Positions 52,062 through 62,162 of a DNA stretch of 64,000 nt are shown here, one piece after another. Made by a program: the position numbers and the translations under genes. Origin of the DNA: JAFDVL01 sp031409955 (lineage in GTDB: Bacteria > Acidobacteriota > Blastocatellia > RBC074); contig JANNYF010000267.1 of assembly GCA_031409955.1 (NCBI GenBank), positions 26,418 through 90,417 on the forward strand, given 5' to 3'. Within the stretch, counting starts at the first letter, position 1; every line of letters starts with the position of its first letter. Below the pieces are notes generated by a model. The model ran no database searches. It was not told where the DNA came from and worked only from the letters and a program-made list of their open reading frames with translations.

Positions 52062-52829
52062 CTATAAATTTTCGCCCTGCGTTTTGGCAATCTCCAGCAA
52101 TCGTTCTTTGAGTGGATCGCGCAAACCGGCAATGTCCTCCAGGCTGACGACTTCTTCAAATGCGTCGAGGCCGGAAAACTCGGTGCTTTCGATCAAGACG
52201 CTGTCGGGTGGGCGAATCGTCGTGATCGCTGCGGACAGACACGTGATCGGCAGTTCGCCAAATTCCGGCAGGCGTATCGTCGTCAGCGGGAAATGCAACG
52301 ATGCGAGCATTTGCGAAAGACCGGGTTGCCGTGTGATGGCGACGTGCAGCGCCAGGTAATGCACGATGAATTCCTGCACTTTCTCCGGCGTGCGATAGCG
52401 GTCGGAGAGCAGTTCTTTCAACTTCGCGGGCGAATAGCCGCTGTAGGTCAAAATACTTTTTAATGGCGAGGTCATCGCAATCGTTTTGCGCTGATTGTCG
52501 GCTTCGGCTTCATGCGCATATTCCATCGGCGTACTTTCGATGGTCGTGTTCATGATTTCGATGGTGGAATCCAGTTCTTTGTTCAGCAGGAACGGCTTGT
52601 TTTTGGCAACGGTTTCATAGAGGTTCTGCAACTCCTTGAAGGCAGCACTCGCGCCCGGAACCGTTTCGCGCGTACTGCTTTTGAGGTATTCGCCGAGGAT
52701 GGATTTGGGTCGCAGCAGCGGGGCTATTGTGGTCAAGTAGTCTTTCATTTGGCCGCGCAAGACTTCGGTCACGGCGCGGGTCAGCTTTCTCAAAGTTAGT
52801 AGTCGAGGCAGGCTATAATTTTCTTCCAT
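52062..52829 (-). CDS. Hypothetical protein, minus strand
   Basis: A 255-residue protein. The start at 52829 is supported by CAGGAG (complement of 52839-52844) at normal distance; longer starts lack a ribosome-binding site. The sequence is helical, with no signal peptide. I do not recognise the family. The segment SLPRLLTLRKLTRAVTEVLRGQMKDYLTTIAPLLRPKSILGEYL near the start is the best-conserved-looking part. It is divergent from the next lipoprotein gene. Confidence 0.7.
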   Translation of the reverse strand: MEENYSLPRLLTLRKLTRAVTEVLRGQMKDYLTTIAPLLRPKSILGEYLKSSTRETVPGASAAFKELQNLYETVAKNKPFLLNKELDSTIEIMNTTIESTPMEYAHEAEADNQRKTIAMTSPLKSILTYSGYSPAKLKELLSDRYRTPEKVQEFIVHYLALHVAITRQPGLSQMLASLHFPLTTIRLPEFGELPITCLSAAITTIRPPDSVLIESTEFSGLDAFEEVVSLEDIAGLRDPLKERLLEIAKTQGENL

Positions 52830-52939
52830 ATTTGGAATCTCCTGTTTCCGCTCACAAATGTCGCTTAAGTTAGTAGTGGGTAAATTCTGAACGCAGCTTA
52901 GCGCATCGGGCTGTGACTTTTCAACAAACCGGAGGAAAT

Positions 52940-53761
52940 GTGAATACTTCAATCAATCGGCAGCTCTGGATCGCAGTGCTGTTTTGCGGCGCACTGCTGG
53001 CGGGCTGTAAAAGCTCGACGCCTTCTTCAGAATCAGGCGGCGGCTTGCTGTCGGCGATTACATCCAAAGGCGGTTGCTACAACGCCTACTATCCCGCGAC
53101 AGCGACGTTGAAGAAGACGTACAAGACGACGTTTGCCGGGAGCAGTATGCCGCCTTCGACGCACACCGAAACTTTTTCCAATGTGACGGCGGACGGCTTT
53201 TCGCAAAAGATGGAATTCGCGCCGAGCGAAGTAAAAACGGCGGTGGGCGGGAATCAAGGGAACACTGAGCGGATGACGGTCGAACATCGCTTTAAGTGTC
53301 AGCCGGACGGATTGGCGGCGGTGGAATTTGTCAATATGGCGCTGGGAAATCAAATGAACCTCAAGTACAAAACGCTGAACGTGAATGGCCTGTCGTTCCC
53401 CAAAGAAAGCGATTGGCAAGTGGGAAAGAAATGGCAGATCGCGTTTCAAATCGAAGGCGAATCCGCGCTGGGCGATCCGGCGATGAAGCAGGCGCTGAAG
53501 ATGTTGCGGAAAGGCACCATCACGATGGATTGCGAAATCGTCGGGCAGGAGTCCGTCACCGTGCCTGCCGGGACGTTTGAGGCGTTCAAGGTCAATATCA
53601 ATATCAGCAACAAAATCAGCATGAACATTGCCGGGCGCGAGATGCCGATGAACAATGACATCAAGACGACTTCCTGGTTTGCGAAAGATGCAGGCGTCGT
53701 CAAATCGAGTTACGAGGGGATGGGCGGAGCCGGAACCGAGTTGATCGCATTGACGAAATAA
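52940..53761 (+). CDS. Lipoprotein of unknown function
   Basis: A 273-residue lipoprotein. GTG 52940 is the start, four bases after GGAGGA (52931-52936); a nearby ATG is followed by a stop in another frame. A lipobox (LFCGALLAGC) is near residue 23. The body has a beta-rich pattern (TYKTTFAGSSMPPSTHTETF ... WQIAFQIEGESALGDPAMKQAL) similar in feel to DUF3108-like lipoproteins, but I cannot place it. It precedes the large surface protein. Confidence 0.75.
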   Translation: MNTSINRQLWIAVLFCGALLAGCKSSTPSSESGGGLLSAITSKGGCYNAYYPATATLKKTYKTTFAGSSMPPSTHTETFSNVTADGFSQKMEFAPSEVKTAVGGNQGNTERMTVEHRFKCQPDGLAAVEFVNMALGNQMNLKYKTLNVNGLSFPKESDWQVGKKWQIAFQIEGESALGDPAMKQALKMLRKGTITMDCEIVGQESVTVPAGTFEAFKVNINISNKISMNIAGREMPMNNDIKTTSWFAKDAGVVKSSYEGMGGAGTELIALTK

Positions 53762-53858
53762 TTCTGCCTGTCATAATCACTCAGCGCAGTTTCGCCCCCT
53801 CAAAATGTTGCGCCCGAACAATCATTTCAGCCCCCACGAGATACCAAAGGAGTCACCC

Positions 53859-56800
53859 ATGCTGAGCCGCCTGCTCACTAAATTCACCACTAAAACTGTG
53901 ATGATCGTTGGAACGTCTGCCGCCCTGTTGGCCGCTGGCGCTGCTTCGTTCGTCGGTAAAACGGCGACGGCGATTGCGCCCCGTAACGCCTCAGCAGTTC
54001 TTAACCTGCAAACCACCAGCCGCACTGTCAAATTCAACCGTGCCACAGCGCTCGCCGCGAATTCGTCAGAACAGTCCTCGGCACGCCCGTTGGCATTGGC
54101 GACAGCCGATTTTGATGAGGATGGGACGCCGGATTTGCTGAGCGGTTCGGTCAATGCAGGCGTGGGCTTTCTGAGCTTTTATCGTGGCAACGCCGAAGCG
54201 GTTTATGCAACTGAGCGCCGCGCCGAACCCCCCTTGCCATTCTTTCCTGCCAGTCATTTTGTCAACCTGCCAACCACGCCTGACTTTTTGGTCACGGGCG
54301 ATTTCAACGCCGATGGGCATAGCGATGTCGTGACCGCCGCGCGCAACGGGTCAGCGTTGTATTTGTTGGCCGGCGATGGCAAAGGCGGATTCGCAGAAGC
54401 CGCATCGCTTGAGCTTAATGGAGAAGTTACCGCGCTCGCGACGGGCGAAATCAATCGCGTGGATGGTTTAGCTGATATTGCCGTTGCGCTCAACTCCCGC
54501 GCTGGCGCGCAGGTCAGGTTGTTTGCTGCTGCCGAAGGTGCCTGGAATGCGCCGTCGCAATCCTTCGCTTTATCGCGTGCGGCGACGACGTTGGAATTCG
54601 CCCATTTGACGCGCGATGGGTTGTCCGATTTGGCGATTGCTGCGGGCAACGAATTGGTCGTCCTCGAAGGTGGGCAACAAACCCCACGCCTGACCCGCAC
54701 CGCGCTTTCGTTTGCCACAGATTCGTTGGCGGTCGGGCGCTTCACGGACAGCACGCAAGAGCAAATCGCGCTGTTGTCACGCGACGGTTCGCTGGCAGTG
54801 GCAAGTCATCAGCCTGCTACCGAACAACGCGGACGCCAATCAAATCGCACGCGCGCGAACAGCGGCTGGCAAGTGGCTCCATATTTGTCCGCTTCCCCAG
54901 CACGCCTTGAAAATAGCGCTTCCCGACAATTGCTGCGGGCGCACGTTTCTGCGAGCAAGCACGATGACTTACTCATGCTGCAAGGCCAGCAATTGCAATT
55001 CGTGACGAACAACGATGCGCCGCAATTCGCTGCGGCCACGTTGGAAGGCGACGCCGATTTGGTCGCGGCCTTACCCCTGCGCCTCAACGCCAGCGCGTTG
55101 CAGGGATTAGTTCTGCTCAGTCGCAACCATGCGCAACCGCTGATTGCACAGCCTGAAGTAGCGATGACGTTCATCGTCAATTCCACGGGCGATGCGGGTG
55201 ACACCAATCCGGGCGATGGGGTTTGTGCCACTCCCACGACCGGGCCTCCGGCGTGTTCGCTGCGGGCCGCTCTGCAAGAAGCGAACGCGAATGCGGGAGC
55301 CGACACGATCAACTTCAATATTGGCGCAGGGACACAGACGATCAATTTGAACTTTGTCCTGCCCACCATTACCGAAGCCGTGACGATTGACGGTTCTCCG
55401 CTTGCGCCCGCGCCCGCGACGCAAGCGATTGTCGTTGCCGCGACTGGGCAAATTACCGGAGGGAGCGCGTTATTTACCATCACGAGCGATAACACCGTCA
55501 TTCGCGGCTTAACGATCAACAGCTCCCCTTCATTCAATGGGATACAATTGACGTCGGGCGGCAACAATCGCATTGAAGGTAACGTGATCAGCAATGGCTT
55601 TAATGGCATCGTGATTCAATCCTCCCAAAACACGATTGGCGGCACGACGGCAGCCTTACGCAATGTGATTGGCGGCAATCAGAATATCGGCATTAGCATC
55701 GTCGGGAGCCTGGCGACGGGCAATCAGGTTCAGGGTAACTTCATCGGTACCGATGCCACGGGCACGAGAGCCAATAGCAACAGCCTTGGGATTCTTATTA
55801 GTCTTGCGCAAAATAACATCATCGGCGGTGTGACCGTCGGCGCGCGCAATGTCATTTCCGGCAATTTCGGAGAAGGCATCGTGGTGAACGGGGATCAATC
55901 GGCTAGTTTGGTGGCCGAAGCTGCCGATGGAAATGTGATTCAGGCAAATTACATCGGCGTAGATGTCTCAGGCACAGCGGCGCTTGGCAATGGAGTTCTC
56001 TCAGAAGGAGCCGCTTCCGGTATTGAAATTAGAGGGGCGAGCAACACCATGATTGGCGGTGGAATCGGCGTGGGTGGCGTCAGCGCGGGCAACGTGATCG
56101 CCAACAATGGCAATGACGGCATTACGATTTTCCCGCGTGCCACCTTTCCAGGGGCGCAATTGCCTGTGAACAACGCGATTCTGGGGAACTCGATTTACAG
56201 CAATGCCGACTTGGGAATTGATCTCGATACGGCAGGAGTCAGCGCCAACGATGCCGGCGATGGCGATGCCGGCGCAAATAATTTGCAGAACTTCCCGCTT
56301 CTGACATCCGCCTTGACTCGTACCACAGGCACGACGATCACGGGAACGCTGAACAGTACAGCGAGCAGCACGTTTACCGTTGAGCTTTTCAATAACCCAA
56401 CCTGTGATAGTTCCGGCAATGGCGAGGGGCAAACTTCAATCATTCGTTTTACTCTGACGACCAATGCCGCCGGGCTGGCGAGCTTTTCGGTGGTGAACCC
56501 TACGCCGATTCTGGCCGGGCGATTCATCACCGCGACGGCGACCGATGCCAGCGGGAACACGTCCGAGTTTTCGGCCTGCCGGGCGGTGCAAAATGCGGTG
56601 GTGGATTTGAATGTCGCGCAGACAGTTGCGCCGAACCCTGTCTTCGTCGGAAACAATCTGATCTATAACGTGACCGTGACCAACAGCGGGCCGGATGACG
56701 CGACGGGCGTTGTGTTGACGAATGCGCTCACGATTCCGAACGGGCAATTTACCGTCGTTTCGACGACGCCGTCGCAAGGCACTTGCACCGGAACGGGGCC

Positions 56801-58415
56801 GATCAATTGTAGTTTGGGGACGATTGCGGCAAGTGCGAACGCGACTGTCCGCATCGTGATTGCGCCCACGATTCCCACGACGGGGACGCCTCCCAATACC
56901 GTAACAGCGACGAACACCGCAACGGCGAGCAGCAATGAACTGGAGAGCCTGCCACCCAATAACACCAATGCGACTGGGGCGGTGGTGAATGCTTCAGCGG
57001 ACTTGGCGATTGGGCAAACGGTCACGCCCAATCCGGCGGCGAGCGGCAGTCTCATTACCTACACCATTACGATCACCAACAACGGGCCGAGTGTGGCGAG
57101 TAATGTTTCGGGAATGTTCACGCCTTCAACTTTGCTAACCAATGTTACCTGCACCGCTCCGGCGGGATGGTCGTGCAATCGGGACGGCAATCCGTTCTTT
57201 GCGTTTGCTTCGAGTTTTGCGCCGGGGACAGCCGTGTTTACGTTGCGCGGAGCCTTGGCCTGTCTGGGGCAAAACGCAACGCTGACCAATACCGCAACCG
57301 TTTCCAGTGCGATCTTCGACGTTAACGCTGCCAACAATACGTCCACGCTCAGCAGCGTCGCGCAAGCTGGAGCAGCGTTCGGTACAATTGCGTATGACGT
57401 CGCCGGAACAGCTTTGCAATTGGGCCCGATTGTCGCGGGCAGCAGCGGCACGCCGCCTTCGGGAACGTTCACCTTGACGAATACGGGATGCCTGCCGATG
57501 AATTTGACGACGGCGCAATTCATTCGCGCAAGCAACACCGCCAATCTGTCGGGTGTGGACGACAGCCGCTTTTATTCGTTGCGGTTGGTTCCGACGACAG
57601 GTGCAGAGATTGCCTTGAATCCGGTGCCGAATTCGGATCGCAATGCGCCGCAGCCAATTCCCATTGTGCGCACCTTGCAGAGCGGACAATCACTGCGGTT
57701 CCGCGTTACCTTCAACCCCTTGCTGCCATTCTTTGCTGGCTTCTTTGCAGCGCGCGATCAGGGGCTATTTGCCAATCAGGTCTTGCCGGATCTGTTTGAC
57801 TCCCGCATCGTGTTCAATTTCATCACGGGCGGGCAAACGCCATCACTGGCAGAGGCGACGGGTGATCCGGGCAGCATCGCGGCCAATATGATTGCGCGCG
57901 TTGCGCCTGCGATTCAGATCATTCCGCGCGATGGCAATTTGATTGGCAATCCTGCCATCACACCGCTCGTGATTATGGAAACGTTGCGCGGCGACTTCCG
58001 AGTGCGCGTTTCGTTGTTTGACGCCAACAAAAATGCGACGCGCATCACGTATCAATTCTTCGATACGTTCCGCCAACCGGCCAGCAATCCGATTGAAGTA
58101 AACCTGTCCAGTGCCATCAGTGCTTCGGCGTTATTGCCGGGACAATGCTTCACGTTGCAACAGGATTTTTCAGGCGCGGCGGCGCGGCCTGATATTGTGT
58201 ATGTTCGCGTGACGGTAACGGATGGTGATGCGACAACGGTGTCGGCTTCGTCCAATCCGTTGATCCCGTCACTCGCCGCTCCGGCCTCGTTTATTTCGTC
58301 GGAAGCGGCTCGCTCAGACGTGCTAACATTGCCCGTCCTGCGATTGGGAGCGACTGCTGACACCGAGCGCCGTCAGACAGGTTCCCGTCAGGAAACAAAG
58401 GCCAGCGGACAATAG
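53859..58415 (+). CDS. Large modular surface protein (FG-GAP, CSLREA, beta-helix, DUF11 domains)
   Basis: A 1518-residue exported protein. ATG 53859 is chosen: AAAGGAG lies upstream and a signal peptide begins there (LTKFTTKTVMIVGTSAALLAAGAA). The N-terminal third has FG-GAP/VCBS-like repeats (DFDEDGTPDLLSGS, DFNADGHSDVV). Around residue 450 the CSLREA-like CSLRAALQEANANAGADTINF starts a right-handed parallel beta-helix region (NNRIEGNVISNGFNGIVI...). Two DUF11 domains follow (DLNVAQTVAPNPVFVGNNLIYNV and DLAIGQTVTPNPAASG). It is likely secreted or cell-surface, possibly adhesive. No cell-wall anchor is evident at the C-terminus. Confidence 0.88.
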   Translation: MLSRLLTKFTTKTVMIVGTSAALLAAGAASFVGKTATAIAPRNASAVLNLQTTSRTVKFNRATALAANSSEQSSARPLALATADFDEDGTPDLLSGSVNAGVGFLSFYRGNAEAVYATERRAEPPLPFFPASHFVNLPTTPDFLVTGDFNADGHSDVVTAARNGSALYLLAGDGKGGFAEAASLELNGEVTALATGEINRVDGLADIAVALNSRAGAQVRLFAAAEGAWNAPSQSFALSRAATTLEFAHLTRDGLSDLAIAAGNELVVLEGGQQTPRLTRTALSFATDSLAVGRFTDSTQEQIALLSRDGSLAVASHQPATEQRGRQSNRTRANSGWQVAPYLSASPARLENSASRQLLRAHVSASKHDDLLMLQGQQLQFVTNNDAPQFAAATLEGDADLVAALPLRLNASALQGLVLLSRNHAQPLIAQPEVAMTFIVNSTGDAGDTNPGDGVCATPTTGPPACSLRAALQEANANAGADTINFNIGAGTQTINLNFVLPTITEAVTIDGSPLAPAPATQAIVVAATGQITGGSALFTITSDNTVIRGLTINSSPSFNGIQLTSGGNNRIEGNVISNGFNGIVIQSSQNTIGGTTAALRNVIGGNQNIGISIVGSLATGNQVQGNFIGTDATGTRANSNSLGILISLAQNNIIGGVTVGARNVISGNFGEGIVVNGDQSASLVAEAADGNVIQANYIGVDVSGTAALGNGVLSEGAASGIEIRGASNTMIGGGIGVGGVSAGNVIANNGNDGITIFPRATFPGAQLPVNNAILGNSIYSNADLGIDLDTAGVSANDAGDGDAGANNLQNFPLLTSALTRTTGTTITGTLNSTASSTFTVELFNNPTCDSSGNGEGQTSIIRFTLTTNAAGLASFSVVNPTPILAGRFITATATDASGNTSEFSACRAVQNAVVDLNVAQTVAPNPVFVGNNLIYNVTVTNSGPDDATGVVLTNALTIPNGQFTVVSTTPSQGTCTGTGPINCSLGTIAASANATVRIVIAPTIPTTGTPPNTVTATNTATASSNELESLPPNNTNATGAVVNASADLAIGQTVTPNPAASGSLITYTITITNNGPSVASNVSGMFTPSTLLTNVTCTAPAGWSCNRDGNPFFAFASSFAPGTAVFTLRGALACLGQNATLTNTATVSSAIFDVNAANNTSTLSSVAQAGAAFGTIAYDVAGTALQLGPIVAGSSGTPPSGTFTLTNTGCLPMNLTTAQFIRASNTANLSGVDDSRFYSLRLVPTTGAEIALNPVPNSDRNAPQPIPIVRTLQSGQSLRFRVTFNPLLPFFAGFFAARDQGLFANQVLPDLFDSRIVFNFITGGQTPSLAEATGDPGSIAANMIARVAPAIQIIPRDGNLIGNPAITPLVIMETLRGDFRVRVSLFDANKNATRITYQFFDTFRQPASNPIEVNLSSAISASALLPGQCFTLQQDFSGAAARPDIVYVRVTVTDGDATTVSASSNPLIPSLAAPASFISSEAARSDVLTLPVLRLGATADTERRQTGSRQETKASGQ

Positions 58416-58438
58416 CTTGAATCAAGGGCAAGTTGCTC

Positions 58439-58498
58439 ACACGTAGTAGCGAATTCATTCGCTTAGCTTTGACAGCAAATAAATTTGCTACTACGTGT
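58439..58498. repeat. Inverted repeat downstream of the surface protein gene
   Basis: Arms at 58439-58463 and 58474-58498 pair at 21 of 25 positions. Each contains an inner palindrome (GCGAATTCATTCGC and GCAAATAAATTTGC). It sits 24 bases after the surface protein gene and 30 before the FecR-like start. Confidence 0.85.
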
Positions 58499-58528
58499 CA
58501 AGCCATAAGCCAAAAGGGAGAATTAATT

Positions 58529-59581
58529 ATGCGAAAAAATAAGTTCACGATTTTACTGCTCATCACTGCGGTGATGCTTGCTCCGGTTACGTTGCTGGCG
58601 CGCACCGAACTCGGCGCCCCGCTGCGCAATACCGCGCGCGTTACGGCGGCTCCCATTGGTTCCGTCGAATCACTGGAGCCAATTCAAATCAACGGCGCTT
58701 CCATCGGGCAACAAAGTTTGGTGTGGAACGGCGATCTGGTGCGATCCGCCGCCGGAGCCAGTGCCCAAGTGTTGTTGTCCTCCATCGGCAAAGTCACCTT
58801 GCGCGGCGGTGCGACAGTGAAGCTGACGACGAATGCCGAAACGCAAAGGTTGCGCGCAGATATTCTGACCGGCGAGTTGAATGTAACGCTGAAACCCGAT
58901 TCGTCCGCGACGTTGGAAATCGCGGGCGTGACCTTCGTTACAACCAGAGGCGCGCAGTTTCGGGCTGGTGTGCGCGAAGGCCAGCCGGTGGTGCTTGCCA
59001 CGACGGGCCGCGCGGTCTCGCTGGGTCGTTTCGGCTTACTTTCAGCCGCAGAGGCGGAGGCCGTAGCGCAACAACAAACCGCGCCGCGCAAGTACATCAT
59101 CAAGCCGCTGAATCTTGGCACCAACACCGAAATCCGCGCTCGCTCCACGCGCAATTTGCAGGTTCAAGTCACGGACGAAAATGATCGCCCGGTGCCTGAT
59201 GCGCCGATCTTGTTTCTGCTCGGCGGCGGCGGTTCGGGCGGCTCCGTCGGGGGGGGCGCAGGCACGTTAGCAGGCCAAACCAGTCTGCGCGCCGTGACGA
59301 ATTCGCAAGGCGTCGCGCAAGTGAACTTCACTGCTGGCGACACGGTTGGAAGTTCCACCCGACTCGAAGTCCGCGTCGAAAATTCCAATGCCGTGTGGCA
59401 AGGCACGCTCAGTATTGTCCGGGCGGCGGCGGGCTTCTGGTCACCCCAAAATGCAGTCCCCATTTTCAGCGTGATTGGCGTATCCGTCATCACTGGTATT
59501 TACGTCGTGAACACGCGCGACCCCGTGCGGCAAACGCCGACCGTTGAGCCACGCTCCGGTGGTTCCGTGATCTTGCCGTAG
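58529..59581 (+). CDS. FecR-domain exported protein with Ig-like domain
   Basis: A 350-residue protein. ATG 58529 has AAAGGGAG upstream, and a signal peptide (NKFTILLLITAVMLAPVTLLA) follows. The FecR-like domain (about 40-190; VWNGDLVRSAAGASAQVLL, ... GVTFVTTRGAQFRAGV) is followed by an invasin/Ig-like segment (NLQVQVTDENDRPVPDAPILFLL) with a glycine-rich loop, and a C-terminal membrane helix (VPIFSVIGVSVITGIYVV). Probably a periplasmic or surface sensor-like protein anchored at its C-terminus. Confidence 0.82.
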   Translation: MRKNKFTILLLITAVMLAPVTLLARTELGAPLRNTARVTAAPIGSVESLEPIQINGASIGQQSLVWNGDLVRSAAGASAQVLLSSIGKVTLRGGATVKLTTNAETQRLRADILTGELNVTLKPDSSATLEIAGVTFVTTRGAQFRAGVREGQPVVLATTGRAVSLGRFGLLSAAEAEAVAQQQTAPRKYIIKPLNLGTNTEIRARSTRNLQVQVTDENDRPVPDAPILFLLGGGGSGGSVGGGAGTLAGQTSLRAVTNSQGVAQVNFTAGDTVGSSTRLEVRVENSNAVWQGTLSIVRAAAGFWSPQNAVPIFSVIGVSVITGIYVVNTRDPVRQTPTVEPRSGGSVILP

Positions 59582-59588
59582 TTATACT

Positions 59589-59721
59589 GTTGCGCGAACT
59601 GTTAGTTTGCGACATCGTTCGCAGATTGCGCGCCGAGAGACTGTGCCCCCTAGCCTGCTCATCACCTTCTATTAATCGGCGCGCGCGGTGACCAGCGACG
59701 CAAACTGACAGTTCGCGCAAC
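59589..59721. repeat. Inverted-repeat element, family B copy 3
   Basis: Arms at 59589-59611 and 59698-59721 are inverted copies with two mismatches, each with the CAAACT-GTT(or CAG)-AGTTTG type core. As in copy 2, TTTCCAGGAG follows the right arm and forms the ribosome-binding site of the next gene. Confidence 0.9.
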
Positions 59722-59742
59722 ATCGTTTCCAGGAGTTGTCCT

Positions 59743-62148
59743 ATGCATTACTGCAATCGCGTTCTCTTCACTAGCCTGCTCATCAGCCTTCCGTTTTTCG
59801 CGTCCTCGCAAATCCGCGAGCGCGCTTTGACTATCAAAGTTGGCGAGACCAAAGAAGATGCGACCGCCAAACGCGAGGTGAATTTGTGGGCGGTCGTGAT
59901 CGGCGTCTCGCGCTACAAAATGGGCGACCAAAACGTAGACGGCAATCAAATCTCCAATCTGAAAAATGCCGCCGAAGACGCGACCGAAGTTTACAAGTTT
60001 TTGCGCAGCCCGGAAGGCGGCAGTTTTCCCGACTCCAACATCTCTCTGCTGGTGGACGATCAAGCGACGAAAGCCAATATTGAAGGGGCGCTCGACAAGC
60101 TCAAGCAAGCGAAGCCGGATGATTATTTCGTCGTCTTCATCGCGGCGCACGGCGTGATTTGGCAGGAGCGCGGCGCTTCCGGTCGCACCGAGGAATTCCC
60201 GTACTTTGTCGTATACGACACCGATCCGCGTGCGATTTCCAAAACCAGTATTCGGATGGAAAGCTTCAAACGCGTCGTCAACAGCCTGCCCGCGAAAAAA
60301 GGCCTGGTGATTTCCGACACTTGTCACAGCGCAGGCGTGATGCTCGACAGCGGTTCGCGCGGCCTGGCCGTAACGCAGCGGGCGCAGAATCAGTGGCTGG
60401 AAGAACTGAAAGGAATTCCGCGCGGCATTGGTTATTTGTCGGCGGCGGATCAAAACGAATCCTCAATGGAACGAGACGACATCGGTCACGGCGTCTTTAC
60501 CTATTGCCTGCTCGAAGCCGTGCGCGGTAACGCGGATTTCGATGCCGATGGCAAAGTGACGTTTGAAGAGTTGCGCACTTACGTCCGCGATGAAGTGCCG
60601 AAGATGACGAATAACAAACAACATCCGCAATACGCGACGACAATGCTGAGCGCGAACAACCTGCCGCTCTCGGTTGTCACCTATCCTGAAGTGGGTAAAT
60701 GTAGCGCCACGACGCCGTGTGGCACATTGCGTATCACGAACCCGGAAGTCGAAGGCGTAGACATTTCGATTGATGACAAACCGCTCGGCAAATTGGCAAC
60801 GGGTGGGCAACGCACGATTCGCGTGCCGGTGGGCGAGCGCAAACTGACGCTGGCGAAAGGCTCCATCAAACAAAGCCAGCAAGCGACGGTTGAGCCGAAC
60901 AAAACCACTTCGTACGAAATCAACGCCGCCTTCACGCAAAGCAATCAGGAAGAAATCGTCGAACAAACTTCGCAACAAAAGACCGTCTATTTGGGCGAAG
61001 AAAAACCCGCGACCAAAGACGCCGAAAGGAAAATGCAGGAAGGCGTTGATCTCTTCAATAAACAAAAATTCCAAGCGGCAATTGCGCTCTTCAACGAAGC
61101 GGTCAAGCTCAATGGTGGCGGCTATCATCAAGCCTTCACGTATCGTGGGCGCGCCGAACAATCGCTGGGCTTGAAAGAAGACGCGATCAAAAGTTTTGGC
61201 GAAGCTTTAGTCGTGCGCCCGACCGATTACCAAACCAAGACGTTGTTGGCAGAGGCGAAATTCAATGCCGGACGCAACACCGAAGAAGTCGCCAGCGAAT
61301 TGCGCGCGATCAACAAACGCTACCCGCTCTACGATTTTGCGTATGTCGTGTTGGGGGATGTGTTGTTCGCACGCGGCGACAAAATCGGCGCGGAAAAAGC
61401 CCTGCGCAAAGCCATTGGCATCAACCCGAAACTCCCGCCGCCGCGCATGATTCTCGCGCACGTGTTGATGTCCAAAGACCCGGCGGCGAAGTTCATTGAT
61501 ATGGGCAAAGAGGTCAACGCCGTGCCGTTCAAAGAAGCCACCGAGCAGGCCGAAGAAGCGTTGCGGCTGTTCAATGAAGTGTCGAAGAAAAAAGTCTCCG
61601 CGCTTAAAGCCGCCAAATCTCTCTCCATCTCGCATTTAATTTTTGGTGGCGGTCGCTACGAAGACAGTTCCGCGCTGGCCGAAGCGAATTACATTCTCGG
61701 CAAAGCCTACACGCGCTACGCCGGGTGGGAAGAAGGCAACCTGCCCGATGCGGTGCGGATGAGTTACATAGACAAAGGCCGCGTCAATATTCAGGAAGCC
61801 TTGCGTTTGAGTTCCGCCGACAAGATGCGTCAGTTTTTGTCGCTTTGGCTGAGCGCCGACAACTCGTTTCTAAAAGGCGATTCCGCGCGCGCGATCAAAG
61901 ATGCCGAAGCGGCTTTGAAGCTGGCGGATGCAATGCCGAACACCGAATTGTCCGGCGATAAATTCGAGATTTACACGATTCTCTATCAGGCGTTTTACAC
62001 GTCACAGGAATTCACCAAAGCCGCCGAAGCCCTGCGCAAAGGCTTAGCGATTTACGGCAATCGCTTGCCCGCCGACGAACGCCAACGCATCGCTGATATG
62101 CTGCGCGAAGTCGAAGAGAAGGGGAAAGCAAACCGGAAGAAGAAATAG
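59743..62148 (+). CDS. Caspase-like protease with TPR domain
   Basis: An 801-residue protein. A signal peptide (LFTSLLISLPFFASSQ) precedes the C14 caspase-like domain (about 45-310): VVIGVSRYKM, the catalytic His in VFIAAHGVIW (His136) and the Cys in LVISDTCHSAGVM (Cys194). A PEGA-like segment (GTLRITNPEVEGVDISIDDKPLGK, about 325-390) then a TPR region (about 430-801; ERKMQEGVDLFNKQKFQAAIALFNEAVKLNGG) follow. Expected location is periplasmic or outer membrane. It is a second, different caspase-like gene in the window and is also preceded by a family B repeat. Confidence 0.9.
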   Translation: MHYCNRVLFTSLLISLPFFASSQIRERALTIKVGETKEDATAKREVNLWAVVIGVSRYKMGDQNVDGNQISNLKNAAEDATEVYKFLRSPEGGSFPDSNISLLVDDQATKANIEGALDKLKQAKPDDYFVVFIAAHGVIWQERGASGRTEEFPYFVVYDTDPRAISKTSIRMESFKRVVNSLPAKKGLVISDTCHSAGVMLDSGSRGLAVTQRAQNQWLEELKGIPRGIGYLSAADQNESSMERDDIGHGVFTYCLLEAVRGNADFDADGKVTFEELRTYVRDEVPKMTNNKQHPQYATTMLSANNLPLSVVTYPEVGKCSATTPCGTLRITNPEVEGVDISIDDKPLGKLATGGQRTIRVPVGERKLTLAKGSIKQSQQATVEPNKTTSYEINAAFTQSNQEEIVEQTSQQKTVYLGEEKPATKDAERKMQEGVDLFNKQKFQAAIALFNEAVKLNGGGYHQAFTYRGRAEQSLGLKEDAIKSFGEALVVRPTDYQTKTLLAEAKFNAGRNTEEVASELRAINKRYPLYDFAYVVLGDVLFARGDKIGAEKALRKAIGINPKLPPPRMILAHVLMSKDPAAKFIDMGKEVNAVPFKEATEQAEEALRLFNEVSKKKVSALKAAKSLSISHLIFGGGRYEDSSALAEANYILGKAYTRYAGWEEGNLPDAVRMSYIDKGRVNIQEALRLSSADKMRQFLSLWLSADNSFLKGDSARAIKDAEAALKLADAMPNTELSGDKFEIYTILYQAFYTSQEFTKAAEALRKGLAIYGNRLPADERQRIADMLREVEEKGKANRKKK

Positions 62149-62162
62149 CTCGACGAAAATCT

